Assembly (NCBI GenBank): GCA_016935765.1
Contig: JAFGQG010000066.1
Coordinates: 1 to 64,000, forward strand
Origin: a bacterium
GTDB taxonomy: Bacteria > UBP14 > UBA6098 > JAFGQG01
DNA: 64,000 nt
Reading direction: 5' to 3'
Below the pieces are notes generated by a model. That model was given only the letters and a program-made list of their open reading frames with translations. It searched no databases and was not told where the DNA came from. The position numbers and the translations under genes were made by a program. Positions 50,194 through 58,731 of this stretch are shown in pieces (the stretch's first letter is position 1; every line of letters starts with the position of its first letter).

Positions 50194-52500
50194 CTACCCG
50201 GTTTCATCTTTTAGTTTTTCTTCCAGTTCCTTGACCTTGTTTTCGTACTTCTCTTTTTCATCCGGAGTAGATGTTTCAATCAGCTTTAGATAGACATCAA
50301 TAGCTTTTTGGTAATGCTTTTGATCAGTATAAATCTCTGCGAGAGTAGGTGTATTTATTTCATCCTCGTCGCTAGCAAATTCTTCCCTTTTTTCCAGACC
50401 ATTAATGCCCTCTACCTGTATATCCACAGGTTCAAATGATTCCCTTTGTGTGAGTCCTGTAAGATCGAAACTTGCATTGTCAGTTGAATCTTCACTTTCT
50501 GTGCTATCCTTGGCTTCTTCTTCGGGAGGAACGAACTCCTGCCTGGTTATTAAACCGTTAATATCAAAGCCCTCTTTTTCGCCGGTTTCAGGGGTTTGGT
50601 TCCCGGGTAACACAGGTTCTGGTTCCTCAAGTATGTCATCCTTCTTTTCCTCGGTTCCAAGGGTCTTTTCTTCATCAACATCATAATCATCTTTAATCGT
50701 GTATTCAGCGTTATCAGTTCCTTCCTTCCGGTCTGGAGAGAAAGCCTCAGGTATTTCGTCGGTATCTGCTTCACCTTCATCTTCAATACTTTCCTGAGAT
50801 TCATCGATTGTGTATTCGTCTTTGATCCGATACTCACCAATATCGTTAGTACTTTCATCTGTATCTTCCTCGACATTCTGCGCTATATCATCTTCTGATT
50901 CTTCCCCGAAAGCAAGAGGTGCAGCTTCCGGACCCATACCAAACTCTTTTTTGGGAGCTTTGTCCTTGTTCCATTCATCACTGTCGGAAAAAGCATCTGA
51001 ATCTTTATCTTCCTTCTTAAATTCGTCTCTTTCATCACTTTCTATTTCAGCTTTTTCAGCTATATCAACTGGCGCTTCCAATTCAGCCGGGATTTCTGCA
51101 TTAGAGCTTGGATCGGGGTTAATATCGTCTGAAACCATTTCGGGTTCAGAATCAACATCTTCGTCAAATGTATCAAGTGGAGTGCTTTTAGGTAATTTCT
51201 CAATCGGTTCATCTTCCAGCGATGAAGAGATTTTATCCTTCGTAATCTCATCAGGCAGCGTCAGTGAAGGGATATCTGAATCCATCGAAGATTTTAAACC
51301 AAGGTTATCCTCAATTGCGTCATCTATAGGTTCTGGCTCTTCTTTTGTTTCTCCCGGTAAAGTTAACGAAGGAACATCGACATCTTTTTTGGGTTTAAAA
51401 GCTTCATCTTCGTCGCTGGTAAAGACAACTTCTTTTTTTTCTTTCTTTTTTCCTGAATCGTCAACATCTTCAAAATCAGGAATAACATCATCAACATCAA
51501 TGGATTCAGCTTCATTTAACATCTCTTCAATAATATCTTTTGGTTGTTCTTTCTTAGGGATGTCTTCCTTGGCTTTTGATATTTCCTGTTCGGCTTTTGG
51601 TTGAATAGAAGTGATCTCGACATCCTCATCCGGGCTTATAATAAGATCGTTGCTTATCATGTATTTCGCTTCCCCGCTTTTCTCAATTCCTTGAGGGGGT
51701 TCTGGTTCAACTTTGTTCACTTCGTCTATTTCTACAGTTTCGGTCGGTTCTTCCGCCCCGGAGAAAATTACTGCCTCACCTGTTTTCTGAGCTTCCTGCA
51801 GCATATCCATAATTTCGTCATCTTTAATCTTGCTATCAGCTTCCTCAGTTTCCTCAGTTTCCTTTATTTCTTCCTTTGGAGGAATTGGAGGAACTTCAAA
51901 TTTTTGTTCTTCTTCTTGACTGATTATTTCCGTTTCTTCTTCTGGTTCAGTTGTTTCGACAGCGGAGGGTGGTGGAGTTAATGGAATCTCTTCAATGGTT
52001 GCTTCCGGTTGTGTTTCAGTCTTTTCGGATATCGTTTCTGGTGTTAAATTCTCCTCTTTTGTTTCTTTGATCACCTCGAGAGGAATGGCTCCTGCTTTTA
52101 TTTTTGTCAATGTTTCCTTGATATCCTTATAGAAAGGAGATACCATTTGTATATACTCCAGGTATTTTATTCCGCTCATTTTATCACCAGTTTTAAAAGC
52201 GATAGTACTGAGTCCTTTGAAGGCGACCACGTTCTGAGGGTCCAATTCAAGTGCTTTCTTATAGGCGATTTTTGCCTGGTCATATTTTTCGATTTTTGTG
52301 TATATCTCCCCCAGGATAATGTAGGCGGAAAGGTACTTCGGATGGGCTTTTATCCCATTGATCAATATTTTGAGAGCCTCATTGATCTCGTTCTTTTTAG
52401 CTAATGATGATGCTAATCGAGCAAAAACCTGAGAGTCCTGATCAGCAGCCCAGATCTGATTAAGCTGTTGAATATTTTCATTACTATCAAAATCGTTCAT
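50194..52500 (-). CDS. Acidic TPR protein
   Basis: 768 residues, no signal peptide. Residues about 10-130 contain three TPR repeats (ALKILINGIKAHPKYLSAYI, AKIAYKKALELDPQNVVAF). The following 550 residues are strongly acidic low-complexity sequence, with internal repeats: PSLTLPGET / PSLTLPDEI, EYRIKDEYTIDE / EYTIKDDYDVDE, and three copies of a linear motif (GLITRQEF, GLTQRESF, GLEKREEF). A last TPR-like helix pair (about 710-765, HYQKAIDVYLKLIE) ends it. The layout is that of an intracellular scaffold with a long flexible arm. GGAGGT precedes the ATG. It stands between a GWxTD protein and dus in the operon. Function unknown. Confidence 0.75.
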   Translation of the reverse strand: MNDFDSNENIQQLNQIWAADQDSQVFARLASSLAKKNEINEALKILINGIKAHPKYLSAYIILGEIYTKIEKYDQAKIAYKKALELDPQNVVAFKGLSTIAFKTGDKMSGIKYLEYIQMVSPFYKDIKETLTKIKAGAIPLEVIKETKEENLTPETISEKTETQPEATIEEIPLTPPPSAVETTEPEEETEIISQEEEQKFEVPPIPPKEEIKETEETEEADSKIKDDEIMDMLQEAQKTGEAVIFSGAEEPTETVEIDEVNKVEPEPPQGIEKSGEAKYMISNDLIISPDEDVEITSIQPKAEQEISKAKEDIPKKEQPKDIIEEMLNEAESIDVDDVIPDFEDVDDSGKKKEKKEVVFTSDEDEAFKPKKDVDVPSLTLPGETKEEPEPIDDAIEDNLGLKSSMDSDIPSLTLPDEITKDKISSSLEDEPIEKLPKSTPLDTFDEDVDSEPEMVSDDINPDPSSNAEIPAELEAPVDIAEKAEIESDERDEFKKEDKDSDAFSDSDEWNKDKAPKKEFGMGPEAAPLAFGEESEDDIAQNVEEDTDESTNDIGEYRIKDEYTIDESQESIEDEGEADTDEIPEAFSPDRKEGTDNAEYTIKDDYDVDEEKTLGTEEKKDDILEEPEPVLPGNQTPETGEKEGFDINGLITRQEFVPPEEEAKDSTESEDSTDNASFDLTGLTQRESFEPVDIQVEGINGLEKREEFASDEDEINTPTLAEIYTDQKHYQKAIDVYLKLIETSTPDEKEKYENKVKELEEKLKDETG

Positions 52501-52515
52501 GATATAACCTCCATA

Positions 52516-53904
52516 TTATTGGGTAAATTGCTCATCCAATTCCTGCATAATACCGAGTGGGTCATTTGTGATTTCGTATTGCCAATTTGGATTGTTTCTT
52601 TCCCCATCAACGGTTGAATGGAGTATTTTCATCTGCCCCAAACCCAATAGATCCGCGAATATAAAATAAGATCCGCCCTGTAAATTGAAATATTCCCATT
52701 TTTCCCACTCATTCCCATAAATTGTAATGGTATGTCTTTCAATATTATCGGGAGGTCCGTATTTAAGATAGGTTCTACCTCCGTCGGTTTCCCAGCCTTC
52801 GAGGTTAGCATTCTTCGAATCACTGAATGCGGATATGACATAATTCCACCGTAAAATAAAGGTATCCCTGTATTCATTCTCGGGAGTTTCAGGAATGGTG
52901 TCTTTGGTCTCCCAAAACTTCTTCATAAACTCGAATTTCCCCACATCGCTTAAAGAACCATAAAGATTCTGTTCTTTCCGGGTACCAACAAAGTTAAGCA
53001 TATTACCAAATTCGGTTATTTGCTCTTTGAAATCTTCACTTTCGGTAATATCCCTCGTGTGTTTTATTGTAAAACTTTTGTATTTTGTTCCCTGCTGCTG
53101 ATTGGAAGGATCATATACTTTTATTCCAAGCGCGTAATTTCCCTCATCGAAAGATGAAGATTCAATTCCATCAATGATAATGGATGTTTTACCGGGTTTT
53201 TTTACTTTCGTCTGAGGGAATATCTTGACAATATCGCCTTCCTTATCCATGATAAGATATTGTATCATAAATACATTATCCGTTTGACCTTTTGTGAACT
53301 CCAGATTGTAGATTTCAGCGTAAAAATACAAATTGAATCTGTCTAAACCGATAGTGTTTGAGCAGTTAGGGAGAAGCTTACGTCCGTATTTTGCAAACTT
53401 GCTTTCAGAAGAATCCATTATGATATCAGATAAAAGTGTAATATCGCTGATTTCAAGGAGTGAATCAGAATACCCTTCGATATTGTATTTTTCGGAAAAA
53501 CCGTCGCAATTATCTCCCTGACATACTTTTAAGCCGAGTGAATATTCTCCCGGAGGAATGAGAAGCGGAAATTTTTCAAAGACATAGTAATCTTGCGCCG
53601 CCTCTTCTTCATCCTGAACAAAAATCTCAGATTCGTAGTCTATTCTATCTATTTCTTCTCCGTTTCTGTCATGCATTTCAAAATGAACAGCTACTTCTGC
53701 CTGCCATGATTCTTTCACGAGCTTAAAATCAAGTTTGTTTCGGTTGAATTCATAGAATACTTCGACGTAAACTAATGAATCATAAGTAGATATGGTTTCT
53801 TCATTAACAGGTTTAAAAGAAGAAAGACTGACACTAAGTGATAAGTTTTCAGCAAAGCAGAAGGTGGCAAATATCAAAATCAAAATTATAGATATTTTTT
53901 CCAT
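52516..53904 (-). CDS. GWxTD-domain secreted protein
   Basis: 462 residues. An N-terminal hydrophobic signal (ISIILILIFATFCFA) precedes beta-rich sequence with VSLSSFKP, and the C-terminal GWxTD domain: LEGWETDGGRTYLKYGPPDNI, then WEKWEYF. GWxTD proteins are found in Bacteroidetes and related phyla, with unknown function, and are thought to be periplasmic or outer-membrane proteins. Start at 53904 without a strong ribosome-binding site. A second GWxTD gene lies directly upstream in the operon. The protein ends in a short tail after the domain, with no T9SS sorting signal. Confidence 0.83.
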   Translation of the reverse strand: MEKISIILILIFATFCFAENLSLSVSLSSFKPVNEETISTYDSLVYVEVFYEFNRNKLDFKLVKESWQAEVAVHFEMHDRNGEEIDRIDYESEIFVQDEEEAAQDYYVFEKFPLLIPPGEYSLGLKVCQGDNCDGFSEKYNIEGYSDSLLEISDITLLSDIIMDSSESKFAKYGRKLLPNCSNTIGLDRFNLYFYAEIYNLEFTKGQTDNVFMIQYLIMDKEGDIVKIFPQTKVKKPGKTSIIIDGIESSSFDEGNYALGIKVYDPSNQQQGTKYKSFTIKHTRDITESEDFKEQITEFGNMLNFVGTRKEQNLYGSLSDVGKFEFMKKFWETKDTIPETPENEYRDTFILRWNYVISAFSDSKNANLEGWETDGGRTYLKYGPPDNIERHTITIYGNEWEKWEYFNLQGGSYFIFADLLGLGQMKILHSTVDGERNNPNWQYEITNDPLGIMQELDEQFTQ

Positions 53905-53945
53905 TTATTATTGTCTCAAATCTAGGCTTTAAAGGGGTTAGGTTA

Positions 53946-55178
53946 CTACTCCTCGTAATATAAATAATACTCATTGGTCCCGTCTTTGTCAACGAAAATA
54001 AATTTCTTGTTGATTTGGAAGTAGTACCAGATTTCGTAAGGTTTAGAATCCATATCGAATGGGTGTGATTCGATTTCGTCCGGATGACCATAAATAATGT
54101 AAACTTTGCCGCGCGGTGTTTGCCAACCTTCCTTGAATCCCGAGAAATGCCTGTTAGCATAAGCGACCCTTCTGTAGAATTCATCCTTTACCTCGTTCCT
54201 GTCCGTATCAGGAGTGGGGTCTTTTTCCTTCCAGAACTGCTGAAATAATCCAAATTTCAGGCTGTCAGACGCTGATTCAAGTTTATCAAGCCATGTCTCT
54301 GAAGCGATATATCCTAATTGTTTTATTATAACCTCGAAATCGTCTTTGATCTGAAACATCGGGGACCACATTATCGTGAAGTTGTCCTTCTTAGTGTAAT
54401 GGAAATCCTTTCTATTCAATTGAATCACAAGATCAAATTCACCAGGTTCTAAATTGTTCATGGGTACTTTGTTCTCTATTTTATGAGCACCATGAATCTC
54501 AAGAGAATCAGAAAAAACGGTTTTGTTTTTCTTGTTGATTATAAGGTAGCTGACGTTCAAAGTATCGATTCCCATAGGTGGATATACTTCGAAATAAAGA
54601 TACAATGTAGTATCATGCGCGAAATATCTTTTCGAAATCACAGGCTCATAAGGCTCATTTTTAGATCCGGTTCCTTTTAAAAATTTAATCGAACTTATGT
54701 ATTCCTCTTCACCAAACATAGGCAGCTTGATTTCTTCGCTCAATCTTTTGGCTTTTTTTGAATCGAGATCAACAAATTTAGTTGTAATTATATAATCTCC
54801 TGGAGGGGCTTTTATTATTATTGGCTGCAAGATCACTGGTGAAGAAGCCCTGGTTGAACTGTAATTTGGAGCGACGATAGAGTCTTGAAATGCAATTCTC
54901 TTGTATAAACGGTTTTCTGTAAGAAGCGCTAATTCAACTTCGTACAAAGCTATGAAGTAATACTTCCGTTTCAGGAACTGCATGTGCTCGTTGCTGGTTT
55001 GAATATATATTTCGGTTCTTACCAGGGAATCTTCAGCAAAGAAGAGATAATTCATCATGAATATCGGATACCCGAGTTCGTAATACTCCGAACCGTAATA
55101 GATTTGGGACTCGGCATTACTGCAAATAACGCATAGAACCAGACACACTAAAAAGATTTTTATGATTATTTTCTCCAT
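53946..55178 (-). CDS. GWxTD-domain secreted protein (second copy)
   Basis: 410 residues from the ATG at 55178 (the frame's upstream TTG at 55199 overlaps the end of glnA and lacks a ribosome-binding site). A hydrophobic signal (IIIKIFLVCLVLCVIC) precedes a beta-rich region with a KAPPGDYIITTKFVDLD strand pair, and the C-terminal GWxTD domain has FKEGWQTPRGKVYIIYGHPDEI and YEIWYYF. It is clearly related to the downstream gene in overall layout: signal, two beta domains, GWxTD end. The two are probably an old tandem duplication. Confidence 0.82.
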   Translation of the reverse strand: MEKIIIKIFLVCLVLCVICSNAESQIYYGSEYYELGYPIFMMNYLFFAEDSLVRTEIYIQTSNEHMQFLKRKYYFIALYEVELALLTENRLYKRIAFQDSIVAPNYSSTRASSPVILQPIIIKAPPGDYIITTKFVDLDSKKAKRLSEEIKLPMFGEEEYISSIKFLKGTGSKNEPYEPVISKRYFAHDTTLYLYFEVYPPMGIDTLNVSYLIINKKNKTVFSDSLEIHGAHKIENKVPMNNLEPGEFDLVIQLNRKDFHYTKKDNFTIMWSPMFQIKDDFEVIIKQLGYIASETWLDKLESASDSLKFGLFQQFWKEKDPTPDTDRNEVKDEFYRRVAYANRHFSGFKEGWQTPRGKVYIIYGHPDEIESHPFDMDSKPYEIWYYFQINKKFIFVDKDGTNEYYLYYEE

Positions 55179-55188
55179 ATTACAATAA

Positions 55189-56595
55189 TTAATAATCAAA
55201 ATATAAAACCATTTCGTAAGGATGAGTTAACTTGTTTAATTCCAAAGCTTCTTTTGATTTAAGATCGACCCAGATCCTTATCAGCTCATTCGGGAAAATA
55301 CCATTTTCTGTTAGAAAAGAATGGTTATTTTGCAAAGTGAATAGAGCTTCTGTCAGGGAGGAAGGTATCTGGTTAAGTTTTGCTAATTCCTCGGGTTTCC
55401 ATTTATCGATATTGTCACTTATGGGTCCAAAGCCAAGCTCTTGAGGATCCATCTTGTTACTAATACCATTCAAACCTGCAAGCAACATAGCTGGGACGGC
55501 AAGGTAGGGATTAGAGGTAGCATCACTGGGGCGGTATTCGATCCTTTTTTTCAGCGAATTATCTGAGTATTTAGGTATTCTGATTGTAGCAGCTCTATGA
55601 GCTACTCCAAAGAATAAGGCAGTTGGCGCTTCGAATCCGGGAAGTAATCGCTTGTAGGAGTTCGTGGTAGGATTGGTCAAGGCTAATAATGCAGGTGTGT
55701 GTTTTAGCAAACCCGCAGTGTATTGCAAAGCGAGTTTACTAAGGTTAGCATATTCGTTGCCGAAAAAGAGGGATTTTCCATCCTTCTGCAGAAACTGGTG
55801 AAAATGCATGCCGTTTCCAGGTTCATCAGGGAACGGTTTCGGCATAAATGTTGCCGCCATCCCATTTTTATAGGCTACCATCTTAGTGAAATACTTTGCC
55901 AGCATTATGTTATCACAGGTTTTCAGCAGCGGGTGAAAATCGATTTCGATCTCCATTTGTCCCAGAACCCCAACTTCATGGTGATGATACTTCACGTTGA
56001 TCCCTGCTTCAACGAGTTTATCCGCTATTTGCTCTCTTAAGTTGAAGAAATTATCCTCAGGTGGAACAGCGTGGTAAGCTCTATGTTCCTTTGGTGTGAT
56101 AGTAGCGATACTGGGAGGGTGGTTCTTGCCGAGAGGTTTAATAAAAAAGTAGGAAGAGCACTTCTGAACAGCAAAATCGGCATCCTCGAAGACATAGAAT
56201 TCCAACTCTGGCAACCAGAGGCTTTCCCCTAAGTCCAATTTTTCAAGAAAAAGTTCGGTTTTCCTGGCAATGGTTCTTGGATCATAAATAAAAGGCTCGC
56301 CAGAATCAGCATCATGGATGTTGCATATAAAACTGAGTGTGCTGTTATCCCAGAAAGGGTCTATAAACGCGGAAGCGCAATCAGGAATTATGACCATATC
56401 ACCAGCTTCAACTCCCTTGAAACCGATACTTGAACCATCAACGCCAACGCCTTCTTCAAATAAAGCTTCATTAACTTGTTTACTTAGAATGGTCACATGA
56501 TGCCACTTACCCAGAAGGTCGACAAATTTAAGATCCACAGCACTAATATTCTTCGCTGAAATGTATTCCAATGCTTCTTTTTTATTTGCAAACAT
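55189..56595 (-). CDS. glnA: Glutamine synthetase type I
   Basis: 468 residues from the ATG at 56595, which has AGGAGG seven bases upstream; a 5'-extended frame to 56622 is rejected. GSIGFKG, HHHEVGVLGQMEIEIDF, GNGMHFHQFL and NPTTNSYKRLLPGFEAP are the expected motifs. It makes glutamine from glutamate, ammonia and ATP. The adenylylation loop reads NIDKWKPEE where GSI-beta enzymes have NLYDLPPEE, so the regulated tyrosine is an aspartate. This implies no GlnE control. It is the first gene of the minus-strand operon and has its own promoter. Confidence 0.93.
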   Translation of the reverse strand: MFANKKEALEYISAKNISAVDLKFVDLLGKWHHVTILSKQVNEALFEEGVGVDGSSIGFKGVEAGDMVIIPDCASAFIDPFWDNSTLSFICNIHDADSGEPFIYDPRTIARKTELFLEKLDLGESLWLPELEFYVFEDADFAVQKCSSYFFIKPLGKNHPPSIATITPKEHRAYHAVPPEDNFFNLREQIADKLVEAGINVKYHHHEVGVLGQMEIEIDFHPLLKTCDNIMLAKYFTKMVAYKNGMAATFMPKPFPDEPGNGMHFHQFLQKDGKSLFFGNEYANLSKLALQYTAGLLKHTPALLALTNPTTNSYKRLLPGFEAPTALFFGVAHRAATIRIPKYSDNSLKKRIEYRPSDATSNPYLAVPAMLLAGLNGISNKMDPQELGFGPISDNIDKWKPEELAKLNQIPSSLTEALFTLQNNHSFLTENGIFPNELIRIWVDLKSKEALELNKLTHPYEMVLYFDY

Positions 56596-56633
56596 GTTTA
56601 TTCCTCCTGAAAATAAAAACATACATTATATAT

Positions 56634-56661
56634 AATATAGGAATAAAAGAATATAAAGCAA
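56634..56661 (-). promoter_or_regulatory. Promoter of the glnA operon
   Basis: On the minus strand TTGCTT (56661-56656), 16-bp spacer and TATATT (56639-56634), 39 bp upstream of the glnA ATG. Confidence 0.45.
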
Positions 56662-56774
56662 CGATTATTTTATTTTCTGTAAACGAAATATGTCCTCGAT
56701 CAGAATATTTGGATTTGAATAACGTTAACTGGGAAAATTGGATTCAATTAATAATTATACCCAACAATAAATTC

Positions 56775-56802
56775 TTGACTAATTGAAATAAGACATTATA
56801 AT
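56775..56802 (+). promoter_or_regulatory. Promoter of the transport operon
   Basis: TTGACT (56775-56780), 16-bp spacer, TATAAT (56797-56802), 54 bp before the ATG of the 35-residue peptide. Divergent from the glnA promoter. Confidence 0.65.
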
Positions 56803-56855
56803 TTTTTATCTGATTTGTAATCAAATGTCATTGGATAAGACATAAGGAGGTAGTG

Positions 56856-56963
56856 ATGGATGATTTCAGCCTTTCAATAGGTTTTTGGATTCTTTATATT
56901 GGTTTTCCCATTGTTTTGTTTGGATTCACTTTGATAGTATATTTAATTGAGAAAGGAGATTAA
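56856..56963 (+). CDS. 35-residue membrane peptide preceding a sodium:solute symporter
   Basis: A 36-codon frame, MDDFSLSIGFWILYIGFPIV followed by a second hydrophobic stretch and IEKGD. It is preceded by AAGGAGG at good spacing and by a consensus-like promoter, and its TAA abuts the ATG of the symporter gene. Hydrophobic content suits one membrane segment. This is the arrangement of the small accessory proteins that accompany some sodium:solute symporters; I recognise the arrangement and size, not a specific family by residue. The short acidic N-terminus and the lysine-aspartate C-terminus would put the N-terminus outside. Translation is likely coupled to the symporter. Confidence 0.75.
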   Translation: MDDFSLSIGFWILYIGFPIVLFGFTLIVYLIEKGD

Positions 56964-58445
56964 ATGGCTCCCTCATTTTCTTTGATTTTTGTATTCATTT
57001 TATATATGATTGGTGTTTTGATAGTGGGTTTTGTAGCTTCCCGGTTGACCAAGACGGTTAAGGACTATTTTCTAGCCAACCGGGCTTTAGGTTTGTGGTC
57101 GACAGCGATTAGTTCAGTCGCAAGTTCAGAGAGTGGCTGGGTTGTCCTGGGTTTAGTCGGAGTAGCTTATAAAGAAGGAGCTTCAGCAGTCTGGATTGCC
57201 CCCGGATGCCTGTTTGGGTATTTGATCAATTGGTTTATTGTGGCGCGCAGATTAAGACGCCGCGCAGCAGAACTCGATTCTTTGACAATACCCGATTATC
57301 TTGAGGATAGGTTCAGGGATAGAAGCCACATTTTGAGGATCACTGCGACCGTCATAATTTTCTTCTGCATGTTGGGTTATGTGGGCGCTCAATTTAACTC
57401 TACGGGGAAGACGTTCGATGCGATCTTCCACATGCCTTATATTTGGGGCGTTATCCTGGGCGCAGCGATTACGATAGTATACACCCTGTTAGGTGGTTTT
57501 CGAGCGGTCTCCTGGACAGATGTATTACAGGGTTTGTTGATGGTGACGGGATTAGTGATCCTGCCTTTATACGGTATTATTAAACTTGGAGGATTCGGAG
57601 TACTTTTTCAACAATTATACCAGATAGATCCAAGCTTTCTTACAATTACAGGGAAGAGCACAGGTTTCGCGATGGCAGGGGTGGTTATAGGCTACCTGGG
57701 AATTGGTCTCGGGTATCCTGGGCAACCTCATGTTATCACCAGATATATGGCAGCAAGAGATGAAAAAGTCATCAAAACTGGAAAAGTAGTTGCGATATCA
57801 TGGGGTATTCTATCTTATTATGGCGCTATTTTCCTGGGTTTACTTGGAAGGGTGATATTGGGAGATATTTCGGATCCCGAATATACTTTCCCTTTTGTTG
57901 CTGTCAAACTGTTTCACCCCATCCTTGCCGGAGCTATGCTGGCAGCAATTCTATCCGCGATTATGTCAACAGCCGATTCCCAGCTATTGGTCGCAGCATC
58001 AGCGGTAGCCAGGGACGTTTATCAGAAGATATTCAAAAAGGATGCTTCTCGCAAAAACCTTGTTCTGGTAAGCAGACTTCTCGTGCTTGGTTTGGGTTTA
58101 TTGAGCATGGTTTTGGCTTTGACCAAATCACGAGTGATATTCTGGTTTGTCTTATTCGCCTGGTCAGGTCTTGGAGCAAGTTTTGGTCCACTGATAATAC
58201 TATCACTATTCTGGGATAGGATTACAAAATGGGGCGCGTTCGCTGGGATGATTGCAGGATTCGGCACAACGGTTATCTGGAAATTAACCGGATTATCGGA
58301 CCATATTTATGAACTCGTTCCTGCTTTCGTTGTGGCAGCGATAGCAATAGTGATTGTTAGTCTTTTCACAAAACCGCCCGACAAAGAGGAACTCTTCTTT
58401 AATGAACAATATAACCTTAACACGGAATACTCTGAGCAGCAGTAA
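56964..58445 (+). CDS. Sodium:solute symporter (SSS family)
   Basis: 493 residues, about 13 membrane segments. SSVASSESGWVVLGLVGVAYK near the N-terminus and ARFRDRSHILRI-type loop after LTIPDYLEDRF, GGFRAVSWTDVLQG, and SAIMSTADSQLLVAASAVARDVY with the sodium-site serines are typical of the PutP/proline-pantothenate branch of the SSS family. It would take up a small organic solute with sodium. The ATG is fused to the TAA of the 35-residue peptide. The substrate is unknown; the resemblance is closest to proline symporters. It is followed without gap by the EutN/CcmL-like gene. Confidence 0.88.
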   Translation: MAPSFSLIFVFILYMIGVLIVGFVASRLTKTVKDYFLANRALGLWSTAISSVASSESGWVVLGLVGVAYKEGASAVWIAPGCLFGYLINWFIVARRLRRRAAELDSLTIPDYLEDRFRDRSHILRITATVIIFFCMLGYVGAQFNSTGKTFDAIFHMPYIWGVILGAAITIVYTLLGGFRAVSWTDVLQGLLMVTGLVILPLYGIIKLGGFGVLFQQLYQIDPSFLTITGKSTGFAMAGVVIGYLGIGLGYPGQPHVITRYMAARDEKVIKTGKVVAISWGILSYYGAIFLGLLGRVILGDISDPEYTFPFVAVKLFHPILAGAMLAAILSAIMSTADSQLLVAASAVARDVYQKIFKKDASRKNLVLVSRLLVLGLGLLSMVLALTKSRVIFWFVLFAWSGLGASFGPLIILSLFWDRITKWGAFAGMIAGFGTTVIWKLTGLSDHIYELVPAFVVAAIAIVIVSLFTKPPDKEELFFNEQYNLNTEYSEQQ

Positions 58446-58724
58446 ATGTTAATTTGTAAAGTTATTGGTAACGTTATTTCAACGGTGAAGAATCCCGCTT
58501 ACGAGGGCAGGAAAATTCTATTGGTTAGTATTTTGGATACTGAAGGTAATCCTACAGGTGAAACTGAGATTGCTATTGACCTCGTTGACGCGGGTATTGG
58601 AGATATTATGTTATTAAGCAAGGAAGGCGGCGCCGCGCGAAGGATCTTAGAAGCTCCGGATGCGCCGGTGAGAGCTTTCATTGCAGGTGTGATTGATAAT
58701 TGGGAAGTCTATAGTAAGGAATGA
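58446..58724 (+). CDS. EutN/CcmL bacterial-microcompartment vertex protein
   Basis: 92 residues forming one EutN/CcmL domain: MLICKVIGNVISTVKNPAYEG, VDAGIGDIMLLSKEGGAAR and APVRAFIAGVIDNWEVY are diagnostic of these pentamer-forming shell proteins. Members cap the vertices of carboxysomes and metabolosomes. The window has no BMC hexamer (BMC-H), no encapsulated enzyme and no aldehyde dehydrogenase, so the protein is orphaned here. The ATG directly abuts the symporter stop (TAAATG), and the phosphate transporter gene starts seven bases after its stop. Single EutN-like proteins also occur outside microcompartments, in which case the role is unknown. Confidence 0.9.
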   Translation: MLICKVIGNVISTVKNPAYEGRKILLVSILDTEGNPTGETEIAIDLVDAGIGDIMLLSKEGGAARRILEAPDAPVRAFIAGVIDNWEVYSKE

Positions 58725-58731
58725 AGTTTGA

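Noticed and set aside
50810-51604. A serine-rich 264-codon open frame on the plus strand
   Set aside because: It lies antisense to the acidic part of the TPR gene; glutamate/aspartate codons read backwards give serine and leucine, so it is a composition artefact.
55179-55199. TTG start for the second GWxTD gene
   Set aside because: It overlaps the glnA end, has no ribosome-binding site and adds seven residues ahead of the signal peptide; the ATG at 55178 is simpler.
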